NCBI GenBank assembly: GCA_949295995.1
Contig: CASFNK010000019.1
Span: 1-39,437, forward strand
DNA from: an uncultured Pseudomonadota bacterium
GTDB lineage: Bacteria; Pseudomonadota; Alphaproteobacteria; RF32; CAG-239
Direction: 5' to 3'
Length of the DNA: 39,437 nucleotides
The number at the start of each line of letters is the position of its first letter. The stretch's first letter is position 1. The notes under the pieces were generated by a model. The model was not told the origin of the DNA. It saw nothing but the letters and a program-made list of their open reading frames with translations, and made no database searches. The translations under genes were made by a program, and so were the position numbers. This document shows positions 24,074-31,822 of the stretch, piece by piece.

Positions 24074-24149
24074 TGGTGAGCGCGTCGGGATTCGAACCCG
24101 AGACCCTTTGATTAAAAGTCAAATGCTCTACCGACTGAGCTACGCACCC
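24074..24149 (-). tRNA. tRNA-Lys (anticodon UUU)
   Basis: 76 nt with encoded CCA. Acceptor stem GGGTGCG (24149-24143) pairs with CGCGCTC, with one G-U pair. The D-arm has GCTCAGTCGGTAGAGC, the anticodon loop reads CTTTTAA (anticodon TTT), and the T-arm has GGGTTCGAATCCC. A single-gene transcript with its own promoter and terminator. Confidence 0.97.
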
Positions 24150-24176
24150 AATAATTTGTTTTCAACAACGAGGTGA

Positions 24177-24205
24177 TATATAAAAGATAAATGGTACTTA
24201 GTCAA
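24177..24205 (-). promoter_or_regulatory. Promoter of tRNA-Lys
   Basis: On the minus strand TTGACT (24200-24205), a 17-bp spacer and TATATA (24177-24182) end 27 bp before the tRNA 5' end. Confidence 0.65.
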
Positions 24206-24315
24206 CCTAAAAAATCATTTTTTTTGTAAAATTTTTATTTTGTAGTATATTTGTTAATAATTATATGCTATCTTGCTCTTAAATTTTGATGGTTCATTTT
24301 ATAAGGAAACTTATT

Positions 24316-24630
24316 ATGGCAAACAATAACAACTCTGAACAAGAAGGCAGATATGATATTTTGCAAAATGCTGCCGGTGAAATTTTGATTATCATCAAAT
24401 ATCATCAAGGAGGTCCGGAAAATCCTCGTTTTGTTTATGACGGAGGTTCAAGTGCTCTTTTATATCGTAGCAGAGAAAGTGCTATTATGCTCGATAATAT
24501 TAATGAAAAAGCCAGAAATCCTCTTAAATCAGTTGATGAGCTGTTGATTGTGGAAATTGAAGATGATGATGTCGCCAGAGAATATAAAGTTCCTGTCAGA
24601 CATATTCAAAGTTTGGATAAGTTTTTATAA
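24316..24630 (+). CDS. Small hypothetical protein of 104 residues
   Basis: The start at 24316 is chosen because AAGGAAACTTATT precedes it. An upstream in-frame ATG at 24286 lacks such a site. After an Asn/Ser-rich head (MANNNNSEQEGRYDI) comes a short mixed alpha/beta domain: a two-strand unit EILIIIKYHQGG, RFVYDGGSSALLYR, a helix, and an acidic LIVEIEDDDVA strand. It has no membrane segment. Alone between divergent or convergent neighbours, with a terminator after it. Family not recognised. Confidence 0.7.
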   Translation: MANNNNSEQEGRYDILQNAAGEILIIIKYHQGGPENPRFVYDGGSSALLYRSRESAIMLDNINEKARNPLKSVDELLIVEIEDDDVAREYKVPVRHIQSLDKFL

Positions 24631-24644
24631 TTTATCTTATTTTC

Positions 24645-24681
24645 AAAAAACTCCCAATTCTTTCGAATCGGGAGTTTTTTT
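24645..24681. terminator. Terminator at the end of the polysaccharide operon
   Basis: Stem CTCCCAATTC (24651-24660) with GAATCGGGAG (24665-24674), flanked by A and T runs. The single mismatch is A-C when read rightward but a G-U pair when read leftward, so it suits the leftward operon best and may serve the rightward gene too. Confidence 0.82.
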
Positions 24682-24686
24682 ATATT

Positions 24687-25415
24687 TTATGCCACTTGAG
24701 CTAATTCTTTTGATAAAATTGACCAGACATGTTCGGGACCATCAACCTGAACAACTTCGGTGTTGCTTAATTGTTTCAAAGCCTGAGCCAATTCGTAGTC
24801 ATTTCCGCCCTTCATGGTTTTATCTCCGAAGAATATGATGGTTTCTTGAGGATAACTTTGACGAAGATGCTTAGCAATTTGTCCTTTGCCACAACCTCTT
24901 TTAACAATATCAATGGATATTGATCCTCCTAACACAAAATCATATTGCGGATAGCGAGAACTTAAATACTGGCTGACCTTTAGTCTCTCCTGATTTTGAC
25001 TATCCCAATGACTATATCTTTCTCGCTCTTCATAAGGACAATCTCTTCCTAAAATACTAAAATTTAGCATTCCGGTTCTTTTTTCAATATAATTCGGGTA
25101 AAAAGTATAGGGATATTGGCTATTTTGACGTAAACTCTCCAAATCGGCTAACAGCTCTGCTTCCGGTGTAAAATCCTTATGATACAAAAACTCGCCTTTA
25201 TACCACAAGTCATTACCCATAGCACAATATATGCCGGAAAACTTATCAAGAATCGCCTCAGATACCTGCTCTTTTACCTTAGATATGTCTGAGCCTGTGG
25301 CTATAAAGGCTTTATTTTCATCGAGCCAAGAAGAAAAACGATTGGCAAAATCTGCTTCCATCGGTTTACGCGGCGGCGTCAATGTCCCATCCATGTCAAA
25401 TACATATATCGTCAT
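24687..25415 (-). CDS. Eukaryotic-type phosphomannomutase-like HAD protein
   Basis: 242 residues of the HAD IIB superfamily. FDMDGTLTPP holds the nucleophile D7 and the acid D9, TGSD follows motif II, and GDKTMKGGND (197-206) is motif III/IV. The cap contains NFSILGRDCPYEER (118-131) and GGSISIDI, both strongly like the substrate-binding segments of human PMM1/PMM2 (GR.C...ER and GG.IS.D). Such an enzyme would interconvert mannose-6-phosphate and mannose-1-phosphate, the precursor of GDP-mannose, which Gmd further along the locus uses. It is last in the operon, 5 bp behind the preceding gene. A plain sugar phosphatase is the alternative. Confidence 0.8.
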   Translation of the reverse strand: MTIYVFDMDGTLTPPRKPMEADFANRFSSWLDENKAFIATGSDISKVKEQVSEAILDKFSGIYCAMGNDLWYKGEFLYHKDFTPEAELLADLESLRQNSQYPYTFYPNYIEKRTGMLNFSILGRDCPYEERERYSHWDSQNQERLKVSQYLSSRYPQYDFVLGGSISIDIVKRGCGKGQIAKHLRQSYPQETIIFFGDKTMKGGNDYELAQALKQLSNTEVVQVDGPEHVWSILSKELAQVA

Positions 25416-25420
25416 AACTC

Positions 25421-27322
25421 TTACAATCCTTCTGCTCTTATGCTCTTAAAATGTAAATTAAGTTTTCTTCTGTCTTTTCCTATTCCTAGGGCTTTCGGCG
25501 ATTTAGAATTTGAAAAATGAAAACTTATTTTCAATGGTTTATTCTTACGAATAAACTTTGGTTTAATATATAATTCTTGATATGATTTTTTTCTACCCCA
25601 ATCAAACTTCCAACTCGTTATTTTTTCATTTCCTATATATATATCACTTATTAATGTCGGTTGTTTCTCATTTACAAAAGGCATTACATCAAATATTAAT
25701 TTTATACCTTTCAAGTCTTTTTGCGCAATATTCACTTTTATCGACGCATCTGTTTGAGTGGTCCATCGACCTCCGTTTTCATTTTCTGAAAAACCATTTA
25801 ACTGAAAATATTTTTCTTCTGTAAATTTAACTTCACTGTTTAGAGGAAGCGGCTGTATAAAAATTTTTTTATAAATTGTTATTCCGCCTACTCTATCTAC
25901 ATTTTTCAACCAACTACTCTCTTCTATCTTTTCCAAGAACTTTTTTCCTGTCAATTCTTGTGAATACTCTACAGAATACAGCAGAACATCTTTGGGTTGT
26001 ATCTGTGTGTGCGTACTTGTTAGATGTAGATAATTTTGATTAACACTTTTCAATAAATAATTCAGAAATGTTTCAGATATAGTTTCTCGCCATTCCAGGT
26101 AATTTTTATACTTTTCATATTCTGGATATTGGTTTTGCGGTTGATACCAATAGACTTTTCCTCCTTGCTTAATGATATTGGCGATATCTTGATACTTAGA
26201 CATATCTTCTGCTCGTTGTGTTCTATATTGCCAAAGTCTTCTTTTTACACCATCATTCTCGCTATTAGTTGTCACAATCAAGAGTAAAACTAAAATAGCT
26301 AATATATATTTTTTTAGCTGAGAGAGCTTAACGCTATAATATGCAATTGCCGGCAATGCTAAGACTGCTCCCGGAAATAAATAATAGCTTTGGTAAAATT
26401 TAATAAAATTAAATGCTAAGAAATAACCAGCTGAAGCAAAAAGTAAACTATCGTAATAAAGATTATTTCTTTCTTTGCAGAAAAGAACCGCTATTCCTTG
26501 ATATATGGCAAAGGCAAAAATCAAATAATAAAATTTCATACTTTGCAACATTATTACAAAAATCTTCGGATATGATAAATCCGTTGCTTTGCCTGAATTA
26601 TAAAAATCTGAAGTTTGTCTTAAAACAATCCAATAATACAAACCTAAAAAAATTGCTCCATTTAGAATCAATAAAGCATTAAATGTTTTTTGTTTTAAGG
26701 GTAATTGTTTGTAGTTAAACAATAAATTGGTCAAAGCTATAATTACTAATGCTCCAAAAACCGGTTCTTTACAATATGTAGCATAAACAGCAGAGAAAAA
26801 TGCTAAAATATAATACTTGGTTTGTTGTGTCTTTTGGGCTTGAAATAAAAAATACATAAAAAAGCAAAGCATAAGCGTCAAAATTCTTTCCGGATAAATA
26901 ACGCTCATAAATAGCATAACCGTTTCTCCCCTTAAGAGAAGAACGCTAAAGGCTAATCCCGAAAGCAATAAATAAGCTCTGTTTTGAGAGGCTTGTAAGC
27001 TTGCTTGGTATAGAAGTTTTCCCATAAAAAAAACAAACAAAACAAAAGATAAAGCCACCCATATATAATGTGCTTGAACTGATGTCGCATGGAAAACAAA
27101 TGGTAACAAATTATAATCATAATGCCCTAAAGGAACAAAACGTCCCATTTGCATATGAACCGCCATCGGTTCGGTTAAGCCGATGGCGGTTGTGCGCAAC
27201 CACTCAATATCATCTCCAAATATCCATTCGGGATTTTCTAAAATGAAATAAATCCCACTTAAACAAAGGATACTAAGAAAAATAATATATATTAACTTGT
27301 AGGGTAAGTGCTTGCTAGTCAT
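25421..27322 (-). CDS. GT-C-type membrane glycosyltransferase (Gtr-like)
   Basis: 633 residues from the ATG at 27322. About 10-12 membrane helices fill residues 8-350. The first external loop carries an Asp pair (WIFGDDIEWLR, about D37-D38), the usual catalytic site of GT-C enzymes that use polyprenyl-phosphate sugars. The last 270 residues are soluble, ending in a beta-sandwich-like domain (GFSENENGGRWTTQTDASI). It overlaps gtrB by 8 bp and follows gtrA, so the three form a Gtr-type cassette in which this protein should add a side-branch sugar to the glycan in the periplasm. Sugar and linkage are unknown. Sequence is notably AT-rich. Confidence 0.78.
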   Translation of the reverse strand: MTSKHLPYKLIYIIFLSILCLSGIYFILENPEWIFGDDIEWLRTTAIGLTEPMAVHMQMGRFVPLGHYDYNLLPFVFHATSVQAHYIWVALSFVLFVFFMGKLLYQASLQASQNRAYLLLSGLAFSVLLLRGETVMLFMSVIYPERILTLMLCFFMYFLFQAQKTQQTKYYILAFFSAVYATYCKEPVFGALVIIALTNLLFNYKQLPLKQKTFNALLILNGAIFLGLYYWIVLRQTSDFYNSGKATDLSYPKIFVIMLQSMKFYYLIFAFAIYQGIAVLFCKERNNLYYDSLLFASAGYFLAFNFIKFYQSYYLFPGAVLALPAIAYYSVKLSQLKKYILAILVLLLIVTTNSENDGVKRRLWQYRTQRAEDMSKYQDIANIIKQGGKVYWYQPQNQYPEYEKYKNYLEWRETISETFLNYLLKSVNQNYLHLTSTHTQIQPKDVLLYSVEYSQELTGKKFLEKIEESSWLKNVDRVGGITIYKKIFIQPLPLNSEVKFTEEKYFQLNGFSENENGGRWTTQTDASIKVNIAQKDLKGIKLIFDVMPFVNEKQPTLISDIYIGNEKITSWKFDWGRKKSYQELYIKPKFIRKNKPLKISFHFSNSKSPKALGIGKDRRKLNLHFKSIRAEGL

Positions 27323-28253
27323 CAAAGTTTACCTTTTCTTCTATTATATAATTAGGTCTTTTTTTAGTTTCTATAAAAATTAATCCTATATATTCTCCTA
27401 AAATTCCCATAATAAATAGTTGACAACCACCCAAAAGTAATATGGTAATGAGCAATGATGCCCAACCGGTAACTATATATGCCGTTCCCCAAAGTTTCAT
27501 ATACAAAACATATATCCCATATATTAAACCTAAAAATGTTACCAATATACCCAATAAAGATGCTAAGCGAAGAGGCATTATTCCAAAGGACGTGATTCCG
27601 GTAATTGCTAATGCTATCATTTTCTTTAATGTATAGCTACTTTTTCCTGAAAATCTTTTTGCCGGAATATATTCAACCGCTTCTTGGCGAAATCCCATCC
27701 ACGTAATATATCCTCTTAAAAATAATATCTTTTCTGACGTGTTTCTAATTACTTCGGCTACTTTCTCATCTATTAAGCGAAAATCTGCTGCCCCTTGAGG
27801 AACATTTACTCCTGTCATAAAACGCATAACCTTATAGAACAAATTCGAGGTCTTCCTCTTCAACCAGCCTTGGTTTTTACTTTCTTTTCTAACTGTGTAA
27901 ACAATATTATTACCCTTTTGCCAGCGTGATATTAATTCAGGTATCAATTCAACCGGATGTTGCAAATCGGCATCCATCGATATAATACAATTCCCTGTCG
28001 CATAATCAATGCCTGCTTTCAGGGCATATTGATGTCCGAAATTTCTTGAAAACGAAAGATATTTTATTTTGGGATTCTTACGATGCAACTCTTTTAGTTT
28101 TTCTAAAGTCTTATCCGTCGATGCATCATTTACATATATTACTTCATAGTCTGCATATTGTTTTAAAATTTTTACCAATTTTTCTGCAAGAATAGAAACA
28201 TTTCCTTCTTCATTAAATGAGGGAACAACTACTGAAACTTTAAATGCTGACAT
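27315..28253 (-). CDS. GtrB-like polyprenyl-phosphate glycosyltransferase (GT2)
   Basis: 312 residues. The GT2 domain starts VSVVVPSFNEEGNV, has YVNDASTDKT and the metal-binding MDADLQHP, and then LSFSRNFGHQYALKAG, typical of the DPM1/GtrB/ArnC group. Two C-terminal membrane helices (about 230-300) are present. It moves a sugar from a nucleotide to undecaprenyl phosphate on the cytoplasmic face. The gene follows gtrA directly (stop and start adjacent) and overlaps the GT-C gene. Confidence 0.93.
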   Translation of the reverse strand: MSAFKVSVVVPSFNEEGNVSILAEKLVKILKQYADYEVIYVNDASTDKTLEKLKELHRKNPKIKYLSFSRNFGHQYALKAGIDYATGNCIISMDADLQHPVELIPELISRWQKGNNIVYTVRKESKNQGWLKRKTSNLFYKVMRFMTGVNVPQGAADFRLIDEKVAEVIRNTSEKILFLRGYITWMGFRQEAVEYIPAKRFSGKSSYTLKKMIALAITGITSFGIMPLRLASLLGILVTFLGLIYGIYVLYMKLWGTAYIVTGWASLLITILLLGGCQLFIMGILGEYIGLIFIETKKRPNYIIEEKVNFDD

Positions 28254-28673
28254 TTAACGTTCTCCTTTAAATGCAAAGTGTTTAAACAATATATACGTTA
28301 TTACAGTTGTCAATATAATGGATAATGCTTGACCAATATAGACATTCATCTCTAAAGCAGAAACAACTACTTCCAAAACTATCGCATTGATAGCATATCC
28401 GATGCTCCATGTTAAAACACATTTGATATATTCTTTGCACCAATTTCCTTTGGTTTGGAAGACAAATATTTTCTGGGTTGTGAAAGATATAAAGGATGAC
28501 AAAACCCATGAAAGAACTAAACTTTGTTGATATTTTGCTTCCCCTAACAACAATATTAAGCCAGCAAACATTACATAAGAAACAACCGTATTAAATCCGC
28601 CCACCAATAAAAAACGTAATTTCTCAGGAAAGCGAAACCATAGTTCCAATATGTATTTTATTATTCTTTGCAT
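28254..28673 (-). CDS. GtrA-family small membrane protein
   Basis: 139 residues with four membrane helices. FLLVGGFNTVVSYVMFAGL near residue 20 and the C-terminal FKHFAFKG match the GtrA family, thought to flip undecaprenyl-phosphate sugars across the membrane. It is first of the GtrA-GtrB-GT-C trio. AAGGACAAATTT precedes the ATG. If the upstream methyltransferase is read in its alternative frame, its stop lies 13 bp ahead of this start. Confidence 0.92.
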   Translation of the reverse strand: MQRIIKYILELWFRFPEKLRFLLVGGFNTVVSYVMFAGLILLLGEAKYQQSLVLSWVLSSFISFTTQKIFVFQTKGNWCKEYIKCVLTWSIGYAINAIVLEVVVSALEMNVYIGQALSIILTTVITYILFKHFAFKGER

Positions 28674-28703
28674 AAATTTGTCCTTATTACTCTTTGATTT
28701 TTC

Positions 28704-30020
28704 CTATAAATAATATTTTGTTTTCTTCCAGTTGTTCGGTATGAAGCAATGTAAAATATTGCTCAAAAGATTGCTGAAACCACTCCAACGTGTACCATTC
28801 AGGAACCACTGGTTTTTCTCCCCCCCCCCCCATAATCCTAGTGGCATAAATTCAATAAACACATATTTTTTAGAAAATGACTTTATTGCTTCAAATATTG
28901 CCGAAATATGAAAACCTTGTGTTAATATTAGATGATGCGTAACAGCCATGGCTATTGCGACATCTGACCTAAAACCTTGAGCAAAATCACTTCTTATTGG
29001 AACCATAAAATTTCCAAGAATTAGATTGAGTTTTGTATCGTGGTTTTTGAAATAATTATAGGAGACTTCAATTGCCGTTTCATCATAATCAATGCTTACT
29101 AAATTTTGCAATTGCGGCATGTGGTGCTCTAAATAATAACACATTCCTCCCCTATTGCCTGCCAAATCAGTTACACTTGTCGCGTCCGAACAATAAACTT
29201 GAATAAAATTTTTAATTTTTTCATAACGCTGATATTTGTTACTTACGTTTCCTTTTTCTATATTATCAAATAAGTCATCTTGATAATTTTGCCACATTGT
29301 TTTTTCTAAAAATTTTTCATGAATGTGTTTTTGTAAGAACTGTGATTGTAATAATTTTCTTTCTAATTTTTGACTGTTTCGCAACCAATATCTTAGATGT
29401 ATATGTCCAAAAAAGCGTTTGAAACACTTCTTTATCAACTCAGATTTATTTATTGTTTGCAAAGGTAGAGTTCTTTGAGGACGGGCACTAAGGATTGTTT
29501 TGGCTAGAAATCTCTCATTTTCGGTAAAAAGGATTAACGGATAACAACAAGTTCTGATAAATTCTCCATCAAACCAACTTCCACGGGATTGGGATGCAAT
29601 TGAACCGAAATCCACAAGCATCGGATGATTATGATAAAAGCAAACATTAGCTAAATGTCCATCCCATAAATTGTAGCCATGTTTTTTTAATAATGAATTT
29701 AATTTCAATAAAAATATTGCCGCATCCTTTAACATCGAAAATGACCAATCACTTGGCGATGATGGCTGAATTCTCTCATGCTCTAGAATCAGAGTGTCTT
29801 TTCCTTCAATCTTGCAATCTGCAATTTTAGTTTCTGGAATATAATGCTTTGCCGTTAAAATTTCAAATAATTCTGACGACAATAAATCTCTAACTTCTTG
29901 TTCGGCAGTTTTGTTTATTTCTCTAAAAACGCGACCATTCCAGAAGAATACTCTACCCACTTGGTCACACAGACTATTGGGGCTATATTTTATTTGGGAT
30001 TGTTGTATTGTCTCAGTCAA
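28704..30020 (-). CDS. Kinase-like / SAM methyltransferase fusion, out of frame at a G tract
   Basis: 438 residues as read. The N-terminal half is kinase-like: NLWDGHLANV (D120, N125 catalytic loop) and LVDFGS (D137FG). The C-terminal half is a class I methyltransferase: VTDLAGNRGG (283-292), VSIDYD, GNFMVPI and FIEFMPLG. At residue 402 a run of 12 G (minus strand) encodes Trp-Gly-Gly-Gly, and the reading frame then ends in a basic tail (...NNWKKTKYYL) unlike methyltransferases. With 10 or 13 G the frame instead gives PEWYTLEWFQQSFEQYF and ends NKILFIGKIKE at 28687, a typical methyltransferase terminus. The start is a TTG with AGGAG 7 nt ahead. It probably decorates the glycan, and acceptors are unknown. 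Confidence 0.82.
   Translation of the reverse strand: MTETIQQSQIKYSPNSLCDQVGRVFFWNGRVFREINKTAEQEVRDLLSSELFEILTAKHYIPETKIADCKIEGKDTLILEHERIQPSSPSDWSFSMLKDAAIFLLKLNSLLKKHGYNLWDGHLANVCFYHNHPMLVDFGSIASQSRGSWFDGEFIRTCCYPLILFTENERFLAKTILSARPQRTLPLQTINKSELIKKCFKRFFGHIHLRYWLRNSQKLERKLLQSQFLQKHIHEKFLEKTMWQNYQDDLFDNIEKGNVSNKYQRYEKIKNFIQVYCSDATSVTDLAGNRGGMCYYLEHHMPQLQNLVSIDYDETAIEVSYNYFKNHDTKLNLILGNFMVPIRSDFAQGFRSDVAIAMAVTHHLILTQGFHISAIFEAIKSFSKKYVFIEFMPLGLWGGGEKNQWFLNGTRWSGFSNLLSNILHCFIPNNWKKTKYYL
28820..28831 (-). repeat. Homopolymer tract of 12 G inside the methyltransferase gene
   Basis: Twelve consecutive C on the plus strand (G in the gene). It is the longest G/C homopolymer I see in the window, in an otherwise AT-rich region. 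Its length sets which of two C-termini is made. Such tracts slip during replication and cause phase variation in surface-glycan genes. Length miscounting in assembly is also possible. Confidence 0.9.
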
Positions 30021-30045
30021 TTACAAACTCCTATTATATTATAAA

Positions 30046-31215
30046 TTATATTTTATCCATTTTAGAATAATTCTTATTTATATCTGAAAGTGTAAGCAAT
30101 ATTTCTTGTCCCAGTATTTTCATATTCTCTTCACTTTTCTGTTTTAATTTTTCTACCGAAATTTTCGGGTAATCTATTTTGACAACATCTTGCATCTTTC
30201 GACACAAATCTTGTACATCTTGCGCCTTAAAAAAGTGAACTCTGTCATATTGGATTTCTTGATTGGTTTTTATATCTGAAACAATTGCCGGAATTCCTAA
30301 AGCGGCAGCATCGTAAACACTACCTCCTCCGGGGCCTCCTTCAAACAAGGTGGTTTGAATTACTGCTGTTGCTCCTTTCATAATTTGTATTTGTTCTTCT
30401 TTCGGAATAAGCCCTAAAAAATGAACCTTATCTTCTATATTTAATTCTTTTACTAGTTGTTTTAGTTCTTGAATGTATTCCGGTCGTCTTGAATCTTCCA
30501 TTGCTCCGGTAAATATGAATTCCATGTTCGAATCTGTTTTTAAATATTGAGCAAATGCTCTCAAGGCCGTAGGGTGATCTTTATGAATCCAAAACTGATT
30601 CGACATCGTAAAATATCTTGCCGGCAAATGGTATTTTTTTATTTTTTGAGAGTAATCATCATAAAAGCGTAAATCTATTTTAGGGGTATATGGCAAAACA
30701 AAAATCTGTTCCGATTGCGCTCCAAAAAAATTTATCAAATCTTCTTTTACAGTGTGGGCATTTACCATTATCTTATGGTGGGATTTTACCATTTCTCCAA
30801 AATACCAATTTCTATAATTTATCTCGTCTTCTGTAAATAATTCCGGTATATGGCGGTGCTGGCAATCGTATAAATAGCCTATAACGGGAATAGAATAAGG
30901 ACGTAATTTAGTATCAGGTAAAACTGCATCTAAATGATACTGCGTGATTACATTATCCAAAACATCTTGAGTGTAAACAATCTTTTTTATATTTTTAAAT
31001 TCTTTAAAAATATTCTTTAATCTTTTTGGCTCTTGATGTTTACATAACCATCTCTTGAGACCTTTATAACGACGATATTCTATGGCTTTTAACAATATGT
31101 ACAGTTCTAAGTTCTGTTCTTTTGCCACTAAATCCAATGAATAAATTATGTGTTTTAAAAAATCATTTGCCCCTGATAACCCGACAAAACTTTCTGTAAT
31201 AATTCCTATTTTCAT
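30046..31215 (-). CDS. Glycosyltransferase family 4
   Basis: 389 residues with two Rossmann-like halves. The C-terminal half has FTMSNQFWIHKDHPTALRAF (donor-site start), LGLIPKEEQIQIM, and LFEGGPGGGSVYDAAALGIP, the GT4 nucleotide-sugar site in which the second acidic residue of the usual E-x7-E pattern is Asp. No membrane segment. AGGAAAAGCC precedes the ATG. It lies between the acetyltransferase and the methyltransferase genes and should add one sugar of the repeat unit in the cytoplasm. Donor unknown. Confidence 0.9.
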   Translation of the reverse strand: MKIGIITESFVGLSGANDFLKHIIYSLDLVAKEQNLELYILLKAIEYRRYKGLKRWLCKHQEPKRLKNIFKEFKNIKKIVYTQDVLDNVITQYHLDAVLPDTKLRPYSIPVIGYLYDCQHRHIPELFTEDEINYRNWYFGEMVKSHHKIMVNAHTVKEDLINFFGAQSEQIFVLPYTPKIDLRFYDDYSQKIKKYHLPARYFTMSNQFWIHKDHPTALRAFAQYLKTDSNMEFIFTGAMEDSRRPEYIQELKQLVKELNIEDKVHFLGLIPKEEQIQIMKGATAVIQTTLFEGGPGGGSVYDAAALGIPAIVSDIKTNQEIQYDRVHFFKAQDVQDLCRKMQDVVKIDYPKISVEKLKQKSEENMKILGQEILLTLSDINKNYSKMDKI

Positions 31216-31228
31216 GGCTTTTCCTACA

Positions 31229-31822
31229 TTATTTAATCTTTTTTACAGGAACTCCGACATAGATTCCTTGCTCTTGCAAATCTTTTACTACTACTCCTCC
31301 TGCTCCTATCGTTATATTTTTGCCAATCTTTATCTTTTCTTTAACGGCACTACCCACTCCTAAAAAAACATTATTTGAAATTTGACATCTTCCACAAATA
31401 CTAGAATTTGGCGCAATATGACAATATTCTCCTATATTACATTCATGTTCTATAACCGCATTGGTATTAACTATGCTTCCTTTACCTATTCGACTTTGGC
31501 TTCCTATAAATACTCCATTTGCAATTAAACATCCTGCCTCTATTATGGCATCTTTTCCTATATATGCTCGTTTGGAGATTATTGTCGTCGGTTCTATTCC
31601 TGTCATTACTTCACTTCGTTTACTATTATCTCCTATTGCAACAAAAATATTCTTTGCTTCTTTGGGTAAATCTTTTATTACATGGAATCCAAACAAAGTT
31701 TCTTTTGGGTGTGCGTTTGAATCTACAAACACAATTTCTGTATCTGGTTCATTATCCAATACTATATCCGCAACACTACGAGCATGACCGCCGCAACCTA
31801 TTATAAAAAGTTTATCTGGCAT
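31229..31822 (-). CDS. NeuD/PglD/PerB-like sugar O/N-acetyltransferase
   Basis: 197 residues. An N-terminal Rossmann-like domain begins LFIIGCGGHARSVADIVLD, and a left-handed beta helix of hexapeptide repeats follows (IGKDAIIEAGCLIANGVFIG onward), with the catalytic-type His in NAVIEHECNIG and the end GVPVKKIK. It overlaps the aminotransferase gene by 11 bp. That link points to acetylation of the amino sugar it makes, i.e. GDP-perosamine to GDP-N-acetylperosamine as by PerB. The pathway assignment is inference. Confidence 0.92.
   Translation of the reverse strand: MPDKLFIIGCGGHARSVADIVLDNEPDTEIVFVDSNAHPKETLFGFHVIKDLPKEAKNIFVAIGDNSKRSEVMTGIEPTTIISKRAYIGKDAIIEAGCLIANGVFIGSQSRIGKGSIVNTNAVIEHECNIGEYCHIAPNSSICGRCQISNNVFLGVGSAVKEKIKIGKNITIGAGGVVVKDLQEQGIYVGVPVKKIK

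Noticed and set aside
24286..24315. Upstream start for the 104-residue protein
   Set aside because: The AAGGAAA site sits within these codons and points to the ATG at 24316.
31229..31822. Evidence for sialic-acid synthesis from a NeuD-like protein
   Set aside because: NeuD-like acetyltransferases serve many amino sugars. The overlapping aminotransferase makes perosamine a better fit.
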